Assembly: GCF_014898055.3 (NCBI RefSeq)
Contig: NW_023601212.1
Location: 49,588,329 to 49,652,328 of the forward strand
Direction: 5' to 3'
Length of the DNA stretch: 64,000 nt
Origin: Talpa occidentalis
Lineage: Eukaryota > Chordata > Mammalia > Eulipotyphla > Talpidae
Numbering within the stretch: the stretch's first letter is position 1; every line of letters starts with the position of its first letter. The position numbers and the translations under genes were made by a program. This document shows, piece by piece, positions 11,041 to 23,079 of this stretch. The notes beneath the pieces were generated by a model, which saw only the letters and a program-made list of their open reading frames with translations, made no database searches and had not been told where the DNA came from.

Positions 11041-11865
11041 TATTCCAGGAAATGAAGAAAATATATTTGATTTCATGCCTATCATTTATTCTACCATGTC
11101 CCAGGCATGAATATGGGCATTTGACATATAACTTGATAATCTTACAGTTATTCTCGAGGTTGGCATTATTTTCTTCAAAGTACAGATGGGGAATCTGAGG
11201 CATGAGACAATCCCTTTTCCCTTAGACGTCATCTCTGATAGGTATTTTTCTTAATTTCTGAAATTCTGTTTTCTGTTCCAGTGCAGCAAACAGGGATCCC
11301 TTACTCTGCTGTATGAATATCCTAACTGTACAGGATATGAGCAGATGCAATACAGCAATGTGGGGGTTAGAGGGACAGTTGCAGATATGCAGAATTTGCT
11401 GTCAGATCTCATCTGGAAGCTGTGCAAAGTCACCCACGTAAACAGTCGCTACTCAGGCCTGGGAGGGTGAGGCCCTGGCGAAACATGAGGTCATGGTGGA
11501 GTAGGGCCAGTGTGACCACAGAGACAGTCACAGCCCAGGGACTTGGCTTGCCTTGCCAGATGAAGCATAGTGGAGGACCTTACAGCAGGAGTCTTTCTGG
11601 GGGAAGAGGAAAACCAGCTGACCCGGGCTGAAAATGTAAAGGCAAAGAGGTCATTCAGGTGAAGGCTCAGGAAGAACCTGAGAGAAGGGCCCCTGTTCTG
11701 TACAGAAAGGTTTACTTCAATTCATTTGTTTCTGGAGACAACTGCAGTTAAAAGTGACAGTAAACATTTTAGTCACCCATCAATCCTGAGCTACCCGATA
11801 ATATTAATGAACAAACTGCATCCTTAATTAAATTAACAAATATATATAAAGTCAGGAAACAAGGT
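11041..11865. other. Single-copy intron; possible MIR remnant near 11130-11225
   Basis: Around 11130-11225 the phrase GTACAGATGGGGAATCTGAGGC resembles the well-known reverse MIR core. No coding signs are seen elsewhere. Confidence 0.45.
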
Positions 11866-12010
11866 TCTTCCACTTACTAGTTCTATAATCTTAATGGATT
11901 TAAATGAAATCTCAATGCCTTGCATCTGTAAAATGGAATAATAATAACACCTGCTGCCCCTTCAGTTATTTTGAGGAGTCAATGGCATGTGATGAAACTT
12001 TCTAGAACAT
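11866..12010 (+). mobile_element. MIR SINE remnant
   Basis: Words ACTTACTAGTTCTATAATCTT and CATCTGTAAAATGGAATAAT, then AACACCTGCTGCCCC, follow the order of the MIR core on this strand. It is an ancient mammalian-wide tRNA-derived SINE, heavily diverged, with no duplications visible. Confidence 0.75.
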
Positions 12011-12042
12011 TTGAACACTTTGAAAGCTGGTCTCTTCCTAGC

Positions 12043-12088
12043 ATATGTTCTCTCTCTCTCTCTCTTTCTCTCTCTCACACACACACCC
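12043..12088 (+). repeat. (TC)n-(AC)n microsatellite
   Basis: An alternating TC run is interrupted once by TTTC, then followed by a short CA run (CACACACACA). Confidence 0.85.
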
Positions 12089-12166
12089 TTAATTAAGAGA
12101 TAAGACAGTGTTAACTAGACTTTTAAGGTGCATGAATGAAGCTCCATGCATGCATTTAAGGCAAAC

Positions 12167-12223
12167 AAATCTCTCATTCATAAGCTGTGCCTGCTACAAT
12201 TAAATATGTAGCATGAGCTTGCT
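12167..12223 (+). repeat. 57-bp direct repeat, copy 1
   Basis: The segment starts AAATCTCTCATTCATAAGC and ends GCATGAGCTTGCT. Copy 2 lies 1082 bp downstream at 13249-13305 with 51 of 57 identical positions. Neither copy belongs to a repeat family I can name. Confidence 0.85.
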
Positions 12224-12344
12224 ACCATTTTTTAAGAATAAAAAATACATACTCTCATTTACTCACAGAGTAAATGAAAGAGCAGTGCAGTAAAGACAAC
12301 GTATTCTCTCAATTTCTGTTTTCCTCTTCTTCCTTAGTAATGGA

Positions 12345-12486
12345 ATCTGTGGCTGTGCCCGTGACCATCACATTAGGCTTCTTGTCCTTGGGGATGCTTA
12401 TTTATTTCCTTCACTGCTCCATCTCCAGCACTTAACGGTGTGCCTGGCATGTAGTATATGCTCAGCAAACATTTGTGAATGTTTCC
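12345..12486 (+). mobile_element. LINE-2 3' end remnant
   Basis: The phrase CACTGCTCCATCTCCAGCAC and then GTGCCTGGCATGTAGTATATG, CTCAGCAAACATTTGTGAATG follow the L2 3' end consensus in the plus direction. This is an ancient, inactive element. Confidence 0.75.
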
Positions 12487-14140
12487 TTTCTCATCAACCT
12501 TCTCAGCTAAGGAGGACTGTCAAAATACCTGTGCAGATCTTCCATCCCAGAGACACCTGTACATCTATGCCTCTCTCTGTGGCAGACAGCCTGGCTCCTG
12601 ATGGGAAAGACTCCATTGTCACTGGTGTTAAGATGCTCCTGGTTTCTCACAGTTTAACGGGAAATACAGGAATGTAAATAAATAACTTAAATCTGATGTA
12701 ATGCTTGCAAGGGTGGAAAGATGACAAGGTCTCCAAGCATCAGAGAAGAGAGAGTGGTTGGAAAGGTGTGGAAGAGACCAAGGTTCAACTTGCATTCAAA
12801 AAATGAACAGATTTTAGAACAAGGTAAAAGATAGCTAGAATATTCCAGAAGAAAGAACAATATGTGTGGAGGCAGGGAGGCTGGAGGCAGTATGATGATG
12901 AACTACATGTCATCTTGCTGATTAGGGCTTACAGTGAAGACTGTTTCCTACTTTCCTGGACCCCCACCCCCCGCCCCAGCATCTTGCCCCACTTGAAAAA
13001 GTAAACTGATGAGTAATTCTCTGAAATAATACAGTCTACCAGATTGTGATATGTGTTGTCTTTACCATGAATCTATTTTTTTAATTCCTCAAAGGAAATA
13101 CTCAAAATACATCTGATGCACTGGTGCACTTTATTCCATTTTCATACACAACTGCTACCTGTGATGGCTTTTCTGGGAAAGGTGTGATTCCTAACATTCT
13201 CTCCCATTCTCTTCATAACTTCATTTGCATTTCTCACACCATGCATCCAAATCTCTCATTCAAAAGCTGTGCCTGCTACAATTAAACTCGTAGTATGAGC
13301 CTGCTGAATGACTAAGCAGACAATAAAGGTGTTCATAAATTGACAACAAAACATAAATATCCTTTCCATATTTACTAATGTTCTAGCACTTGATCAAGAC
13401 AAGCAGCAAAAATACTAAACTCATATAAAGCATTTGGTTTTTTAAAAACCATCAAGCTTTTTCCTGCTATGGTACTGTTTTCCTTACGAAAAAGCTGGCA
13501 GAAACATGAATAAACACACAATGTATCCAATTTGTACAATGAATTCAAGGTTTCCCCCAGTCACCTAGAAATGAGAACATGGCTCTTATTGACAAAAAAG
13601 TGTCTGTCCAGTCCCTCAATGTTACCCAATACCTGCTGGCTTGACTCCAATGAGAACCTGCTCAGGAGGGAGAGAGAAATGCTTACCTTGAGTTTATTTA
13701 CCTGCCTGAGCGGTTTCAGGTCTAACTGCCTGCATCACTTCATTTGCTATTTCTCTGCTGGTTTGGGGTGGGGTGGGGTGGGACAGAGATTGATGTCTAA
13801 GGTGTTATGTTCTCGCTCATTCTCTATACACACTCACCGGCAAGTTGCAGAGCGCTAAGAGAATTTTTGAGGAGTTTTGAGTTATATTCTTGTGATGCAC
13901 AGTGTTGCAGGCACAACAAAGGCTATTCTGGTAGAATTTCCTCCATCTGTATTGTGGCAGACTTGGAAGAGAGAAGGGGCATCCCAAACCCCTAATTTCA
14001 CCCGGTCTATGCTACTTTATAATATGCTGCTGGAGGGCAGGCAGGCAGGACAAGGGCAGAGCACAGAGGTTGGCAGAACTTTCCTATCATTGCAATTTCA
14101 TAGAGGGGAACAGCAAGAGCAGATCTCAGCCCCATGGGCA
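12487..14140. other. Single-copy intron with a G4-like run and the second 57-bp repeat
   Basis: No gene is recognised. A G4T-repeat run lies at 13765-13782 and the second copy of the 57-bp direct repeat lies at 13249-13305. The rest shows nothing nameable. Confidence 0.5.
13249..13305 (+). repeat. 57-bp direct repeat, copy 2
   Basis: The segment differs from copy 1 at six positions (one T/A, three in TAT/CTC, one C/T, one T/C). The preceding CCATGCAT..(C)CAAATCTCTC is also partly shared with copy 1, so the homology may extend a little to the left. Confidence 0.85.
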
Positions 14141-14149
14141 CTCTCTGCC

Positions 14150-14280
14150 TGTCAGGTGCCAAACTAGAGCAGTCTTTAATCCTCATAACATCCCTATGGT
14201 GCAGGATGTTTATCAACCCATCATCAAGATGAGGAAGGTCAGCACACCCAGAGTCTCGGGGGTCAACCCCTTGCCAAGCG
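14150..14280 (-). mobile_element. MIR SINE remnant, minus
   Basis: TAATCCTCATAACATCCCTATGG, CATCATCAAGATGAGGAAGG and the following segment match the reversed MIR core in order. It is strongly diverged. Confidence 0.6.
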
Positions 14281-14933
14281 CTGCTCTACAAGTCTTACTT
14301 TGAAATGGTCCTTTGGAGTGAAGTTCAACACAAAAGGAAATATTTTAAACAAGGGAGAGTGTAAATTTAAAATTTGTCTTCGAGCTTCATGTTATTAGTA
14401 AAATTACTGCCACCAAGGGATATTACATTATTTTAGAGCCCCTGGGTTGACAGGTCATTGCACCTTCACTCCTTAGGAACAGACCAAGAGCTCATTATTT
14501 CAAGTAATATCTTGAAAAGCAAGCAACCCTAACAAGATTGAGTGATTTCTCTCTTTAATATTTGGCAAAACCCTTTAACGCGGTTGGCCCCTCTCTAGCA
14601 GACAGGCCTAAGGAGGGTTGTCCTAGCTGTGGGCTTAGGGATAGGATGACTGAGACCATTTCTTTTTTTTTTAATTCTACCCCAAATTCCATCTGGTGAC
14701 TTTGGGAGGTAATGCAAAGATCCCATACCTTGAACTTCCAAAGATCTCTAGTATTCCTCTGATTTCTCGCTATGGGTCAACCCCCTTGGTTATAAGTTCT
14801 TTTCATAACATGCATCTCTTATTTCTACTACTTATCAGAGTTTCAGCTGTATATTTATTTCCATGTATTGAGTCATTTATTTCTCCTCTTCTGGTTTGTA
14901 AACTGCAGGAAGACAGGAAAGTTTGTCTTCAGT
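14281..14933. other. No gene recognised; single-copy intronic sequence
   Basis: AT-rich with no named repeat and no coding signs. Confidence 0.5.
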
Positions 14934-15410
14934 CATAATTGTTCTCTTTTTTTTCTGAGGTGTGGACATGTTTTTCTTTTTTTTCTTTACATCATTTTTC
15001 ATTTTTGCACAATGTATGCTTTTTCATATTGGTTATAGTCCCCATACAATTCCCACCTCCCTTGTTTTGATCCTACTCCCCCCCACACACACCCGTAGTG
15101 TGTCTCTGGTTTATAGTTCCTCATTGATTTTCATTTTTACTTTACTATAATTAGTCTTTTTCCTGGTCCCTTATTTATGTTTTCTAAATTCCTGCTATGA
15201 GTGAGACCATCTGGTATTTTTCTTTTTCTTTCTGGCTTATTTCGCTGAGCATGATCCAGCAGTGCTATTTACAATAGCTAAGCTATGGAAATGACCCAAA
15301 TGCCCAAAAATAGATGACTGGATCAAGAAGATGTGGTACATATACACAATGGAATATTACTCAGCGATCAAAAAAGATAAACTCATGCAATTTGCAGCAA
15401 CATAATTGTT
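14934..15410 (-). mobile_element. LINE-1, 5'-truncated, with inverted 5' part (twin priming) and 10-bp duplications
   Basis: Flanks cataattgtt lie at 14934-14943 and 15401-15410. From the poly(T) (14948-14955) to about 15256, the sequence is the L1 3'UTR and ORF2 end in reverse (CCCCATACAATTCCCACC, then GGCTTATTTCGCTGAGCATG). From about 15257 to 15400 the adjoining upstream part of ORF2 is in the plus direction (TAGCTAAGCTATGGAAATGA, ATTACTCAGCGATCAAAAAAG). The two parts meet almost where they would be joined in a normal L1, with about 14 bases missing. This is the hallmark of twin-primed reverse transcription. Confidence 0.88.
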
Positions 15411-16440
15411 ATCCTGAAGCATAGAACAGCCTCGGGTGTTGGCACTGTTTAGTGTTGCTAGATGAACAAGCGCAGTGTTGCTGTCCTTTTTTTTTTCTCC
15501 AAAAAAACCCCACTAAATATCTAAAATGCATCTACTTCACAAGAAAAAGAAAAAGAAACCCACAACCAGACAAGATTGGCATAAATCTTTTGAGGCACTC
15601 CCTGTATCCTAATCCATATATACAAAGTTTGAATTTCCAGCGGGTCCTAAAAGGGGTAAAATATTATTTGGTGCTGAGCTGTTGAAAGGCTTGGGGGAGC
15701 CCCATTGCCTGTCCAGAAGGAAGTGGGGAGTGTGATCAGTTGCTTTTAAAGCAGGACAAGGAGACATCTGGCCAGGGCCAAGTGCACACAAATGTAAGTG
15801 TGGTCCACGGTAAACATGGCAACAGATGAGTCATCCCTGTTCCCGGCTTCATTAGGGTGTGTCCTTTGAGCCAAATTAGAAATCCAGTACGGCTTGGCAC
15901 GAGTCATCATAAACAGAGTCCAGCTTCAGCCATGGAGAGAGAGGCTACAACTTCCCTTTCAGGTCTAAAGAGGCCATGATGGCTTCCTCAGCAGAAAACA
16001 AATCCTAAGTGGCTCTATTAGTTCTTCCTCCCCCAGTCCTGAGTCAGGCTGTGCCTAAGCTTTAGTTTTAGTAGCCGCCATGATCTTCTGCAGGCAGCAT
16101 GGCTGCGAATTCAGTGATGTCCACCATTCAAGCATCTTTGCTTGCCCAGAACCTTATGACCTCATGATCAAATTTTCAGTTGCCTTTGTAAATTATCTCA
16201 TGACATATCACAGGTGAAATCCTTAATTTCACTCCCACATAGTTGAGGTTTAGAGAGGGAATCAGGCAACACGACAGCCAGATGTGAATGCACTGATGCA
16301 AGTTTCATCAGCAGAGGATTAGAACACAGCCCAGGAAGATGCCACGGGACTGCGACTTGGATGAAGACATAGTAGAAGCCCTGTGGTGTGATGTAGAATG
16401 CAGATGAGGATTTGGTAAGAGGAATCACATATATTTTTCC
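15411..16440. other. No gene recognised; single-copy intronic sequence
   Basis: A mixed-composition stretch with no repeat I can name and no coding signs. Confidence 0.5.
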
Positions 16441-16545
16441 CTTTCATCCTCATAATATCCTAAGATGTAGGCATTCTCTCTCCATCGTAAGGATGAGAAC
16501 ACAGTCACAATGCTAGTAAGGGATGGGCCCGGGCTTGAAGCTAAG
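16441..16545 (-). mobile_element. MIR SINE remnant, minus
   Basis: CATCCTCATAATATCCTAAGATG, AAGGATGAGAACACAGTCACA and ATGCTAGTAAGGGATGGGCC follow the reversed MIR consensus closely and in order. Confidence 0.75.
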
Positions 16546-16884
16546 TTAATGTGTAAATTAAAGGTGAGCTTTCAAAAGCAATGGATAAAGAGCTTTCCTT
16601 GTAAGTGGGGGGGAGAGAAGAGGGGAAATGGAGGAGTGGCAGGAATAATAAAACACCTAAGATAAAATCAGGGATTTTATGTTTGCTCTTATTTTTGCAA
16701 GCAGAAAATGAAGTCAAGAGTATCTGACTATACTGACTGCAGATGGACTCCATTCTGTCCAGGAAGCGTGTGTTGCAGTGGCTGCTGGAATCCTTCAGCT
16801 ATTTAACCCTGGCTAATATACTTACCACCACTGAGCCATCAGTTCCTCATTTGTATTGTTGTACAGGTTACAAAAAATAATGGA

Positions 16885-17142
16885 GGGCCTCCCTGGTGGC
16901 GCAAGGGGTTAAGATGTAATCTATGAAGCTGTCTGCAACCACTGCAACATGAGTTCAATGTCTGACCAGGGAGCTACCCACATGGCGCAGCAGACCTCTA
17001 CTGTCTTGCCCACTGCTCCCCTCAGCAGTGTATTTCAGTCAGTCTGCCTGTTCTGATCCCCATTCTGTCTCTGGTGAATCCTCTCATATACATACTCCCA
17101 CCCCTGCACCTCTGACCTACACCCCAGCTCTTGTATGCATCT
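16885..17142 (+). mobile_element. tRNA-derived SINE, older subfamily
   Basis: The head GGGCCTCCCTGGTGGCGCAA is followed by GGGGTTAAG (older subfamily sign), B box GAGTTCAATGTC, GCTACCCACATGGCGCAGCAG, the core, a short ATACATACTCCC insertion, and a tail without a clear poly(A). No duplication is visible. Confidence 0.85.
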
Positions 17143-17719
17143 CATCTAATGAAAAGGTAACTAAAAACCATAGATAATGATTGGGTTTCAGTGCTCAATA
17201 AAAAAAAGTAAAATCAGGACCAATGCAACATATGGAGAGAAAATGCACTTAAGACACAATAAGGAGACTTCGTTGAAAAACGTTGTCCTCTGAAGCTCTC
17301 AGAAGAGGAGGTATTTTTTGTCAAGTTATCTCTCCTTAGACAAAAATAAAGGTTGACATTTCTGGAAGCTCAGGAATTGTCCACCCTGTGAACAAAGACC
17401 TGCTGGCCTAGAAGTGAGGACCTTCAGCTGAGGGATGCTTGTCAGCCCAGACCTCAGGCACCGCCCTTCCTTCAACAGAGAAGAATGTGCTTTGGAGAAG
17501 AATGCTGTCCCCTCTCAAGTGAGAAATACCTACTGAGAGGAAGAAAAGGGTGGGTTGACACACAGCAGGTGTATGTGGGCCTGAAGAAAGCAAATGCTCT
17601 GAAGACTCAAGGAGATGATGTATTAGAAGAAGGGTGAATGTGTGCTGTAAGCCACAGCCACTCAGGTGATCAAAATGGTAACTCTCTTTACATTCTTCAG
17701 CTTTCTCCCCTTTAAATAA
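17143..17719. other. No gene recognised; single-copy intronic sequence
   Basis: Nothing nameable is seen between the SINE and the next L1 end. Confidence 0.5.
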
Positions 17720-18000
17720 TTTCTTTTAAAAATTAATGTCTATTGAAGTAACGTTGGTTTATAACATTATACAAGTTTCCTGGGGACAGGAGTATTTTGA
17801 CTGCTGTATCTATGGCTCATGATCATCAACAAAAGTCTAGTTTCACCACCACACAGTTGACCCCTTCACCTCATTTTACCCACCTCCAGTCCCTTCCTCT
17901 CTCGTAACCACCAGCTTGTTCTCTGTATCTAGGAGTTTTGTTTTGACTGCTCATTTGCTTTTTTTCTTCACATTCCACATGAGTGAAAGCACACAAATTT
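17720..18000 (-). mobile_element. Middle-aged LINE-1 3'UTR, minus
   Basis: GAAGTAACGTTGGTTTATAAC, TTCCTCTCTCGTAACCACCAG and CACATTCCACATGAGTGAAAG are the reversed 3'UTR and ORF2-end words of an L1MA/L1MB-type element. Boundaries are approximate. Confidence 0.65.
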
Positions 18001-18640
18001 CAATAGTACAGAGTCTGAATCAAGAAGGGGAATAATAAATATTGAGTGACTGAACGGGTGGACAAGTAAATAAAGGAACAAATAAATCCCTGGCATGGGA
18101 CAATAGCAAGCCACAGAAAAGTCTCCATAGAGGAAGAGGTTTGGGATCTGGCCCCAATTAACCTAGTATGTAATTTCAAGCAAATAAACCTACATTTCAA
18201 ATTTATTTTCTATCTAGCAAAATTACCTTTTTGCTTAATAGAGGTGTTATGAAAGCAAAAAGATTCATTGGACACTTATATAAAGGTAAGAAAATGTAAA
18301 TTGTGTTATTATAAAATATAAAATGTAATACAAGAGTGAATACAATATGTATTTGAAGAATGGGAAATTCACTTTGGTATTAAATGATAAAATGTACTAA
18401 ATTGGTAGTGTATCACCAGTAACTTTAAAGTCCCCTATGTAACTCCTTAGTGATTCTTTCTTCCTCATCAGCCAGTAATCTGTAGTCAGAATTTTTTTAT
18501 TATTAATTTCCTTCCTTTTCTTTATGTTTTCATCACATATGCCTATAACCCCAAACACAGTGTACTTTACTTTGAATTCAGACTATACATGTTTTCTGTG
18601 GCCTTCTCACTGACTGAAATCTGTGTGCTGATGTTTGCTT
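18001..18640. other. No gene recognised; AT-rich intronic sequence
   Basis: AT-rich with no named element. It may be further remnants of the flanking old L1 copies. Confidence 0.45.
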
Positions 18641-21080
18641 CTGTAGTTAATTCATGTCAATGCTGAATTACTTCCTTCTCTTCCGATGCCATAATTTGGT
18701 GATCTAGTTGATATCAGTGCACATTTAGGATATTTCTAGCCTTTTGCACTTACAAACAATGCTGCTCTTTTTTGTATTTAGTTGCTGATACAAATGAACA
18801 ACAGTGTATCTAGGAGTAGAATTCCTGGGTCAGAGGTCTGAGAATGTTCAGCTGTACTAGGAATTGGCAAGTTGTTTTCAAAGTAGTTGCAGCAACTCCA
18901 GGAATGTTCCTGTCATGCACAAGTTCCAGCCATACTTGGTGTTGTCAGGTTTTCAAATTTCCGCCATCCTGTCTGGCAAGAAATGATATTTCCTCATGGT
19001 AGTCACCATGTTCACTATATTAATGGTCATGCATGCTCCCTTTTTTTGTGAATACCAGTTGATGTTTTTGCCAATTTTTCTACCGGGTTCTTTGATTTTC
19101 TTACTAACCCGCATTATTATCTGTCAGTTGCAAAAATAATTCCCAACATTTTCATGGCATCTTTGATAAAAAGTCTGTTCCACCTCCCCCAACCTGTAGC
19201 TGTAACTGATTTTAAGCTTCTTAAGGTTCACGAGAAATCCCCTAGAATTTTTGAATAGAATTGCACTGAATCTTTCCATCGACTTGGAGAAAATTAATAA
19301 CATTATTGAGTTTCCTATCCATGCACATTTACATCCCCATATTTATTTAGGAAATATTATTATATATTTAATACTTATATAATAGTTTTGATTATAAGGT
19401 GTAGTATTTGTATTAAATATATTTATATTTTTAATATTTAACACAGGTATTTTAAAATACCTTTAATGCTTTTAATAAAAATTAGAATATTCATAAAGGT
19501 GTTACCTATTTTACTTAATTTTTTAAATATTTATTTATTTATTTATGCATACAAAAACTGGGGTACAGACCAGAGGCATAGGGTTGAGAGGATTCACCAG
19601 AGACAGAGTGGGGAACAGAACAGTCAGACTGACTGAAATACACTGCTGAGGGGAGCAGTGGGCGAGACAGGAGAGGTCTGCTGCGTCATATGGGTAGCTC
19701 CCTGGCTGGGAATTGTACTCATGCTGCAGTGACTGCAGACAGACTCGTAGGTTGCATCTTAACCACTTGCACCACCAGGGAAGGCCCCATTACCTATTTT
19801 TATAAATTGTTCTTTTGTATCTTTTGGAGTCATAGGTAATATCTTTTTTTTAATGGGTTTTCTGTAAATCAGAAAAATTGACTTTTGTATGTGAATTTTG
19901 CTAAATTTTTCTATACATTACTTTTTGCAAATTCTACTGGGTTTTTGATGTAGTCATACCATTTGGGGTTAATGATGTTCAATTTCCTCCTTGACTTTTG
20001 AGTTATTTAGAATTGTAATTTTAATTTTCAAAATATATACCAAACTGAGTTGTCTTTTTGTCAATTTCTGTCCATTTGGATTATACTCTGAAATGCTATC
20101 TGTATACCAGTTCTTTTAATTTTTTTTTCGCTTTTTAGCCCATATGTGTGTAATTTTTGTACATATCCCATGTGTATCTGCAGAAGAACATGTGTTTTCA
20201 AGGCAATGGTAGTCTTTTTGCAATTTTTCCTTTCATGATTTATTTTTAGATTGAAATATTTTTCTCTCATTTCATTTTTCCCCTCCAATAGCTAGTGGTT
20301 ACCAAAGAAATTAGACTATACATGTGTGTGTGTTTATATACTCTAAATGTATATAAAATACATATCAAAGTTACCAAAGTCAAAGGTTAATAAACATTTT
20401 TACCCTCTGCAAACCACTATAAAGACCTTAGAATGATTTAACTCCAGTCATCCCAAAATCCACACTACCACTATTGTTATACCATATTTCATTTCTGTCT
20501 TGATTTTCAATTCTTTTTATTAGATATTATCATCTTATAAAGTCAATAATCTGTTAAGATCCACCCACACATTTAACATTTTCCTTGTTAACTACTCTTC
20601 TATATCTGAAATCATCTTTTTGTTACTTTCTTTTTTTCCTTAAGTACAAGTATGTATATATTTCTTTAGTAAGCCCCTGCTGTTAGTAAATTCAATTTAC
20701 TTTTGAAAATGTCTCCATCACCCCTCCTTATTAAAAGGAAGCTTTGCTGGGTAGAATGTGCTAGGGTGACACAGCATTTCAAAGATGTTACTTTGGCTTT
20801 GATTTTTGCTCTTAAGAAATTCTTTTTTACTATTTTGTTCGTATTCAGTTTTCTATTCCTTCTGTTCGTTCTAAGATATTTTTATGTCTTAATATATTTT
20901 GCAATTTATGATGTTGCAAGCTGTAGAATTCTTTTTATTTAATTTGCTTGGTATTCAATGGAATCTGGATCTGAAGGCTGGTGTCTTTCAGTTAGCGAAT
21001 TTGTTCTTGAACTGTCCTCATTCTGCATTTCTAACTTAAAGTACTGTGGTGTTGTCATTTCTAAAAATAACTGATACATC
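18641..21080 (-). mobile_element. Long ancient LINE-1 (L1M-type), minus, containing a later SINE
   Basis: Several colinear blocks recall old L1 in reverse: TACAAACAATGCTGCTC and GGAGTAGAATTCCTGGGTCAG (about 18750-18830), TTGAATAGAATTGCACTGAATC (about 19250) with the following ORF2 body, and CTTTAGTAAGCCCCTGCTG with GAAAATGTCTCCATCACCC (about 20660-20725) near the 5' side. Divergence is high and there are many indels. It is interrupted by the SINE at 19502-19800. The ends are approximate. Confidence 0.6.
19502..19800 (-). mobile_element. tRNA-derived SINE, minus, with 11-bp target-site duplication
   Basis: Flanks ttacctatttt lie at 19502-19512 and 19790-19800. Between them a near-complete copy reads in reverse from a TATTTATTTATTTATGCAT tail to the ...TGCACCACCAGGGAAGGCC head. 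The core, CTGCTGAGGGGAGCAG, is intact at about 19641-19656. It inserted into the ancient L1 described above. Confidence 0.92.
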
Positions 21081-22074
21081 CATATTTCACTTTTTGATAC
21101 ATGCAGGGAATCACATTTTTCCAAAACATTTTCATTATTCCAGTACATATTTTTAACCATTATTGAATTTTGCATACAAGTCTCTTTGCTATTAGAAAAG
21201 TTAGCTGGAATCACATAGAAATACCGTCTTGTGTACAACACCCCATGAAATGCCCTACTTCAGCACCTTCCTCTCCCTTAATCTCAAAGTCCTTTTAATC
21301 TTTTTGACCAAGTCAGAAGTCCAAACCTTTAGTTATAGTCGGGGATATCCCACAGGTCTGCAGGTTTAGGTCTTATGCTTCTCTGACACAATATTTTATT
21401 TCTTTATAAGGGTTTCAACTTTGAGTTCCTGAAAGACGAAGTTTAAGCTTCTCACTATGCTAGCCTATGCTCTTTTTCTGCCTCTTTACTGTTTTTGAAG
21501 ACTCTGACTTTCCCATTTCACTGCTGCAGAAAGCAAATAGTATGTGTACTGAGACTCTGGGATGGAAGCCCTGTGCTCGTGCATGCCAGTCCTGGGCTCC
21601 CGGCACTGGCAGTGTTTGAGAGCCAGCCCGTCAGCAAACAGGGTCCACTCGACCTGGAGAGGATGCTGTCAGGTGACTGCCACCACAGGCTGTGAAAAGA
21701 AACCTGGGTTGGACTCCAGACCTGCAAATAAACGTGTGGCTATTCACATTCCCTTTCGTGACTCAGCCCTACCTTATGAAAGGATTCACTGTGTGAGGAC
21801 CCAGAAACCAGGAGATTTGAAAGAAGAGCAGTAGGGAAACCATCACTGTAAGCAAGGTGCAAGTCTGCTGAGCTAGGCCACTTTGTAGAGACAGGAAGAG
21901 AATTTCCTGATAAAGAGTGATTCTCATGGGAAAGTTGATCTTTGTGTACACAAGACAAACACAATGCAAAAATAAAACCAGGGCCCCTTCATTTAGGGGG
22001 TTTTCAGAGACAAGCAATAATATTCTAGGACATGCAAGTGCATGCTGAGTTGTAACGTGAAGTCCGATTCTAGT
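21081..22074. other. No gene recognised; single-copy intronic sequence
   Basis: Open frames of 66-90 codons near 21495-21834 overlap on both strands. They have no splice context or recognisable domain and are treated as chance. Confidence 0.5.
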
Positions 22075-22270
22075 TTGGCATAATAGAAAGAAGATTTAGA
22101 TTTGATTTCTTGTATCTTCAGAACCACAGGAAATCTCCTTGCCATTTCTGAGCTTCAGTTCCCTGACCTGAGAAATCAATATAATAATATAACCTCTTTG
22201 TAAGAATTAGAGATGATACACACAAATAAATGCATACCGTCCCCTTCTGTGATATTGCCTGGCACATCAC
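22075..22270 (+). mobile_element. MIR SINE remnant
   Basis: TGGCATAATAGAAAGAAGATT, GAGCTTCAGTTCCCTGACCTG and GAATTAGAGATGATACACAC with a final GCCTGGCACATCAC follow the full MIR order on this strand. Confidence 0.75.
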
Positions 22271-23079
22271 TTCGCAGATGAAATGTCACACTTCCCAAAT
22301 CACGCACCTGGTGAGTGGTAAGTGTGGCTAATGATACATGAGAGATGCTTCACAGGATTTTCAGGATGTGCTCTGAGGGCAGGGAGGGCAGGTGGCCTCT
22401 CTTCCTCTCGTACTTCATGATAAGGCCTGGAACTTGGATGAACCAGGGAACAGTCATTTTGGACAGAAAGACAAAGGACATACCTTCCTGACTCAGAGTG
22501 GAGAGCTGTAAGGAAGAAGCTTGTGTTCCTAGTGATACGATGGAATCCCCACATGATCAGCTCTTCATCTCCAAATTCCATTATGGGAAAAATAACTTTC
22601 TCATGTTTTAGAGCCATAATTATTTTGAGTTTTTTGATTACACATAACCAGAGATAATCCTGATACAAAGAACTAGACTTAATATTTACCAAAATTAAGA
22701 TTTCACCATTTTTGATTTGGCCCTACAATCACACTTATAAAAATATATCACATAAATATACTGGGATATGACATAAAAATACAATAAAAATATTAATTAC
22801 GTCATAGTGATGTCAAAAGGCCGGAAACAAATGAAAGGAGCAATAGCAGTGACTAGATAGGTAAATGATGTGATAGCATACTACTATGCAGACATTACCC
22901 TGAGACATCGATATGAAATAATCACCAAGTAGAGTAAATCCCCACTGGAAGGAAAAGATTATACATTGCTTTTTCCAAAGATGGCTGCAATAATATTTCC
23001 CAGCTCAAAATATGTCCTTAACATTCCTATCATCAAGTGAGGTCTACTGAAGATTAGAAAGTCATCAATTCAAGGAACA
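22271..23079. other. No gene recognised; single-copy intronic sequence
   Basis: Nothing nameable is seen. A 130-codon open frame on the minus strand (22300-22692) shows no domain and is regarded as chance. Confidence 0.5.

Noticed and set aside
22300..22692. 130-codon minus-strand open frame as a candidate small gene or exon
   Set aside because: No recognisable domain, no matching splice sites around it, and no low-complexity or codon evidence for coding.
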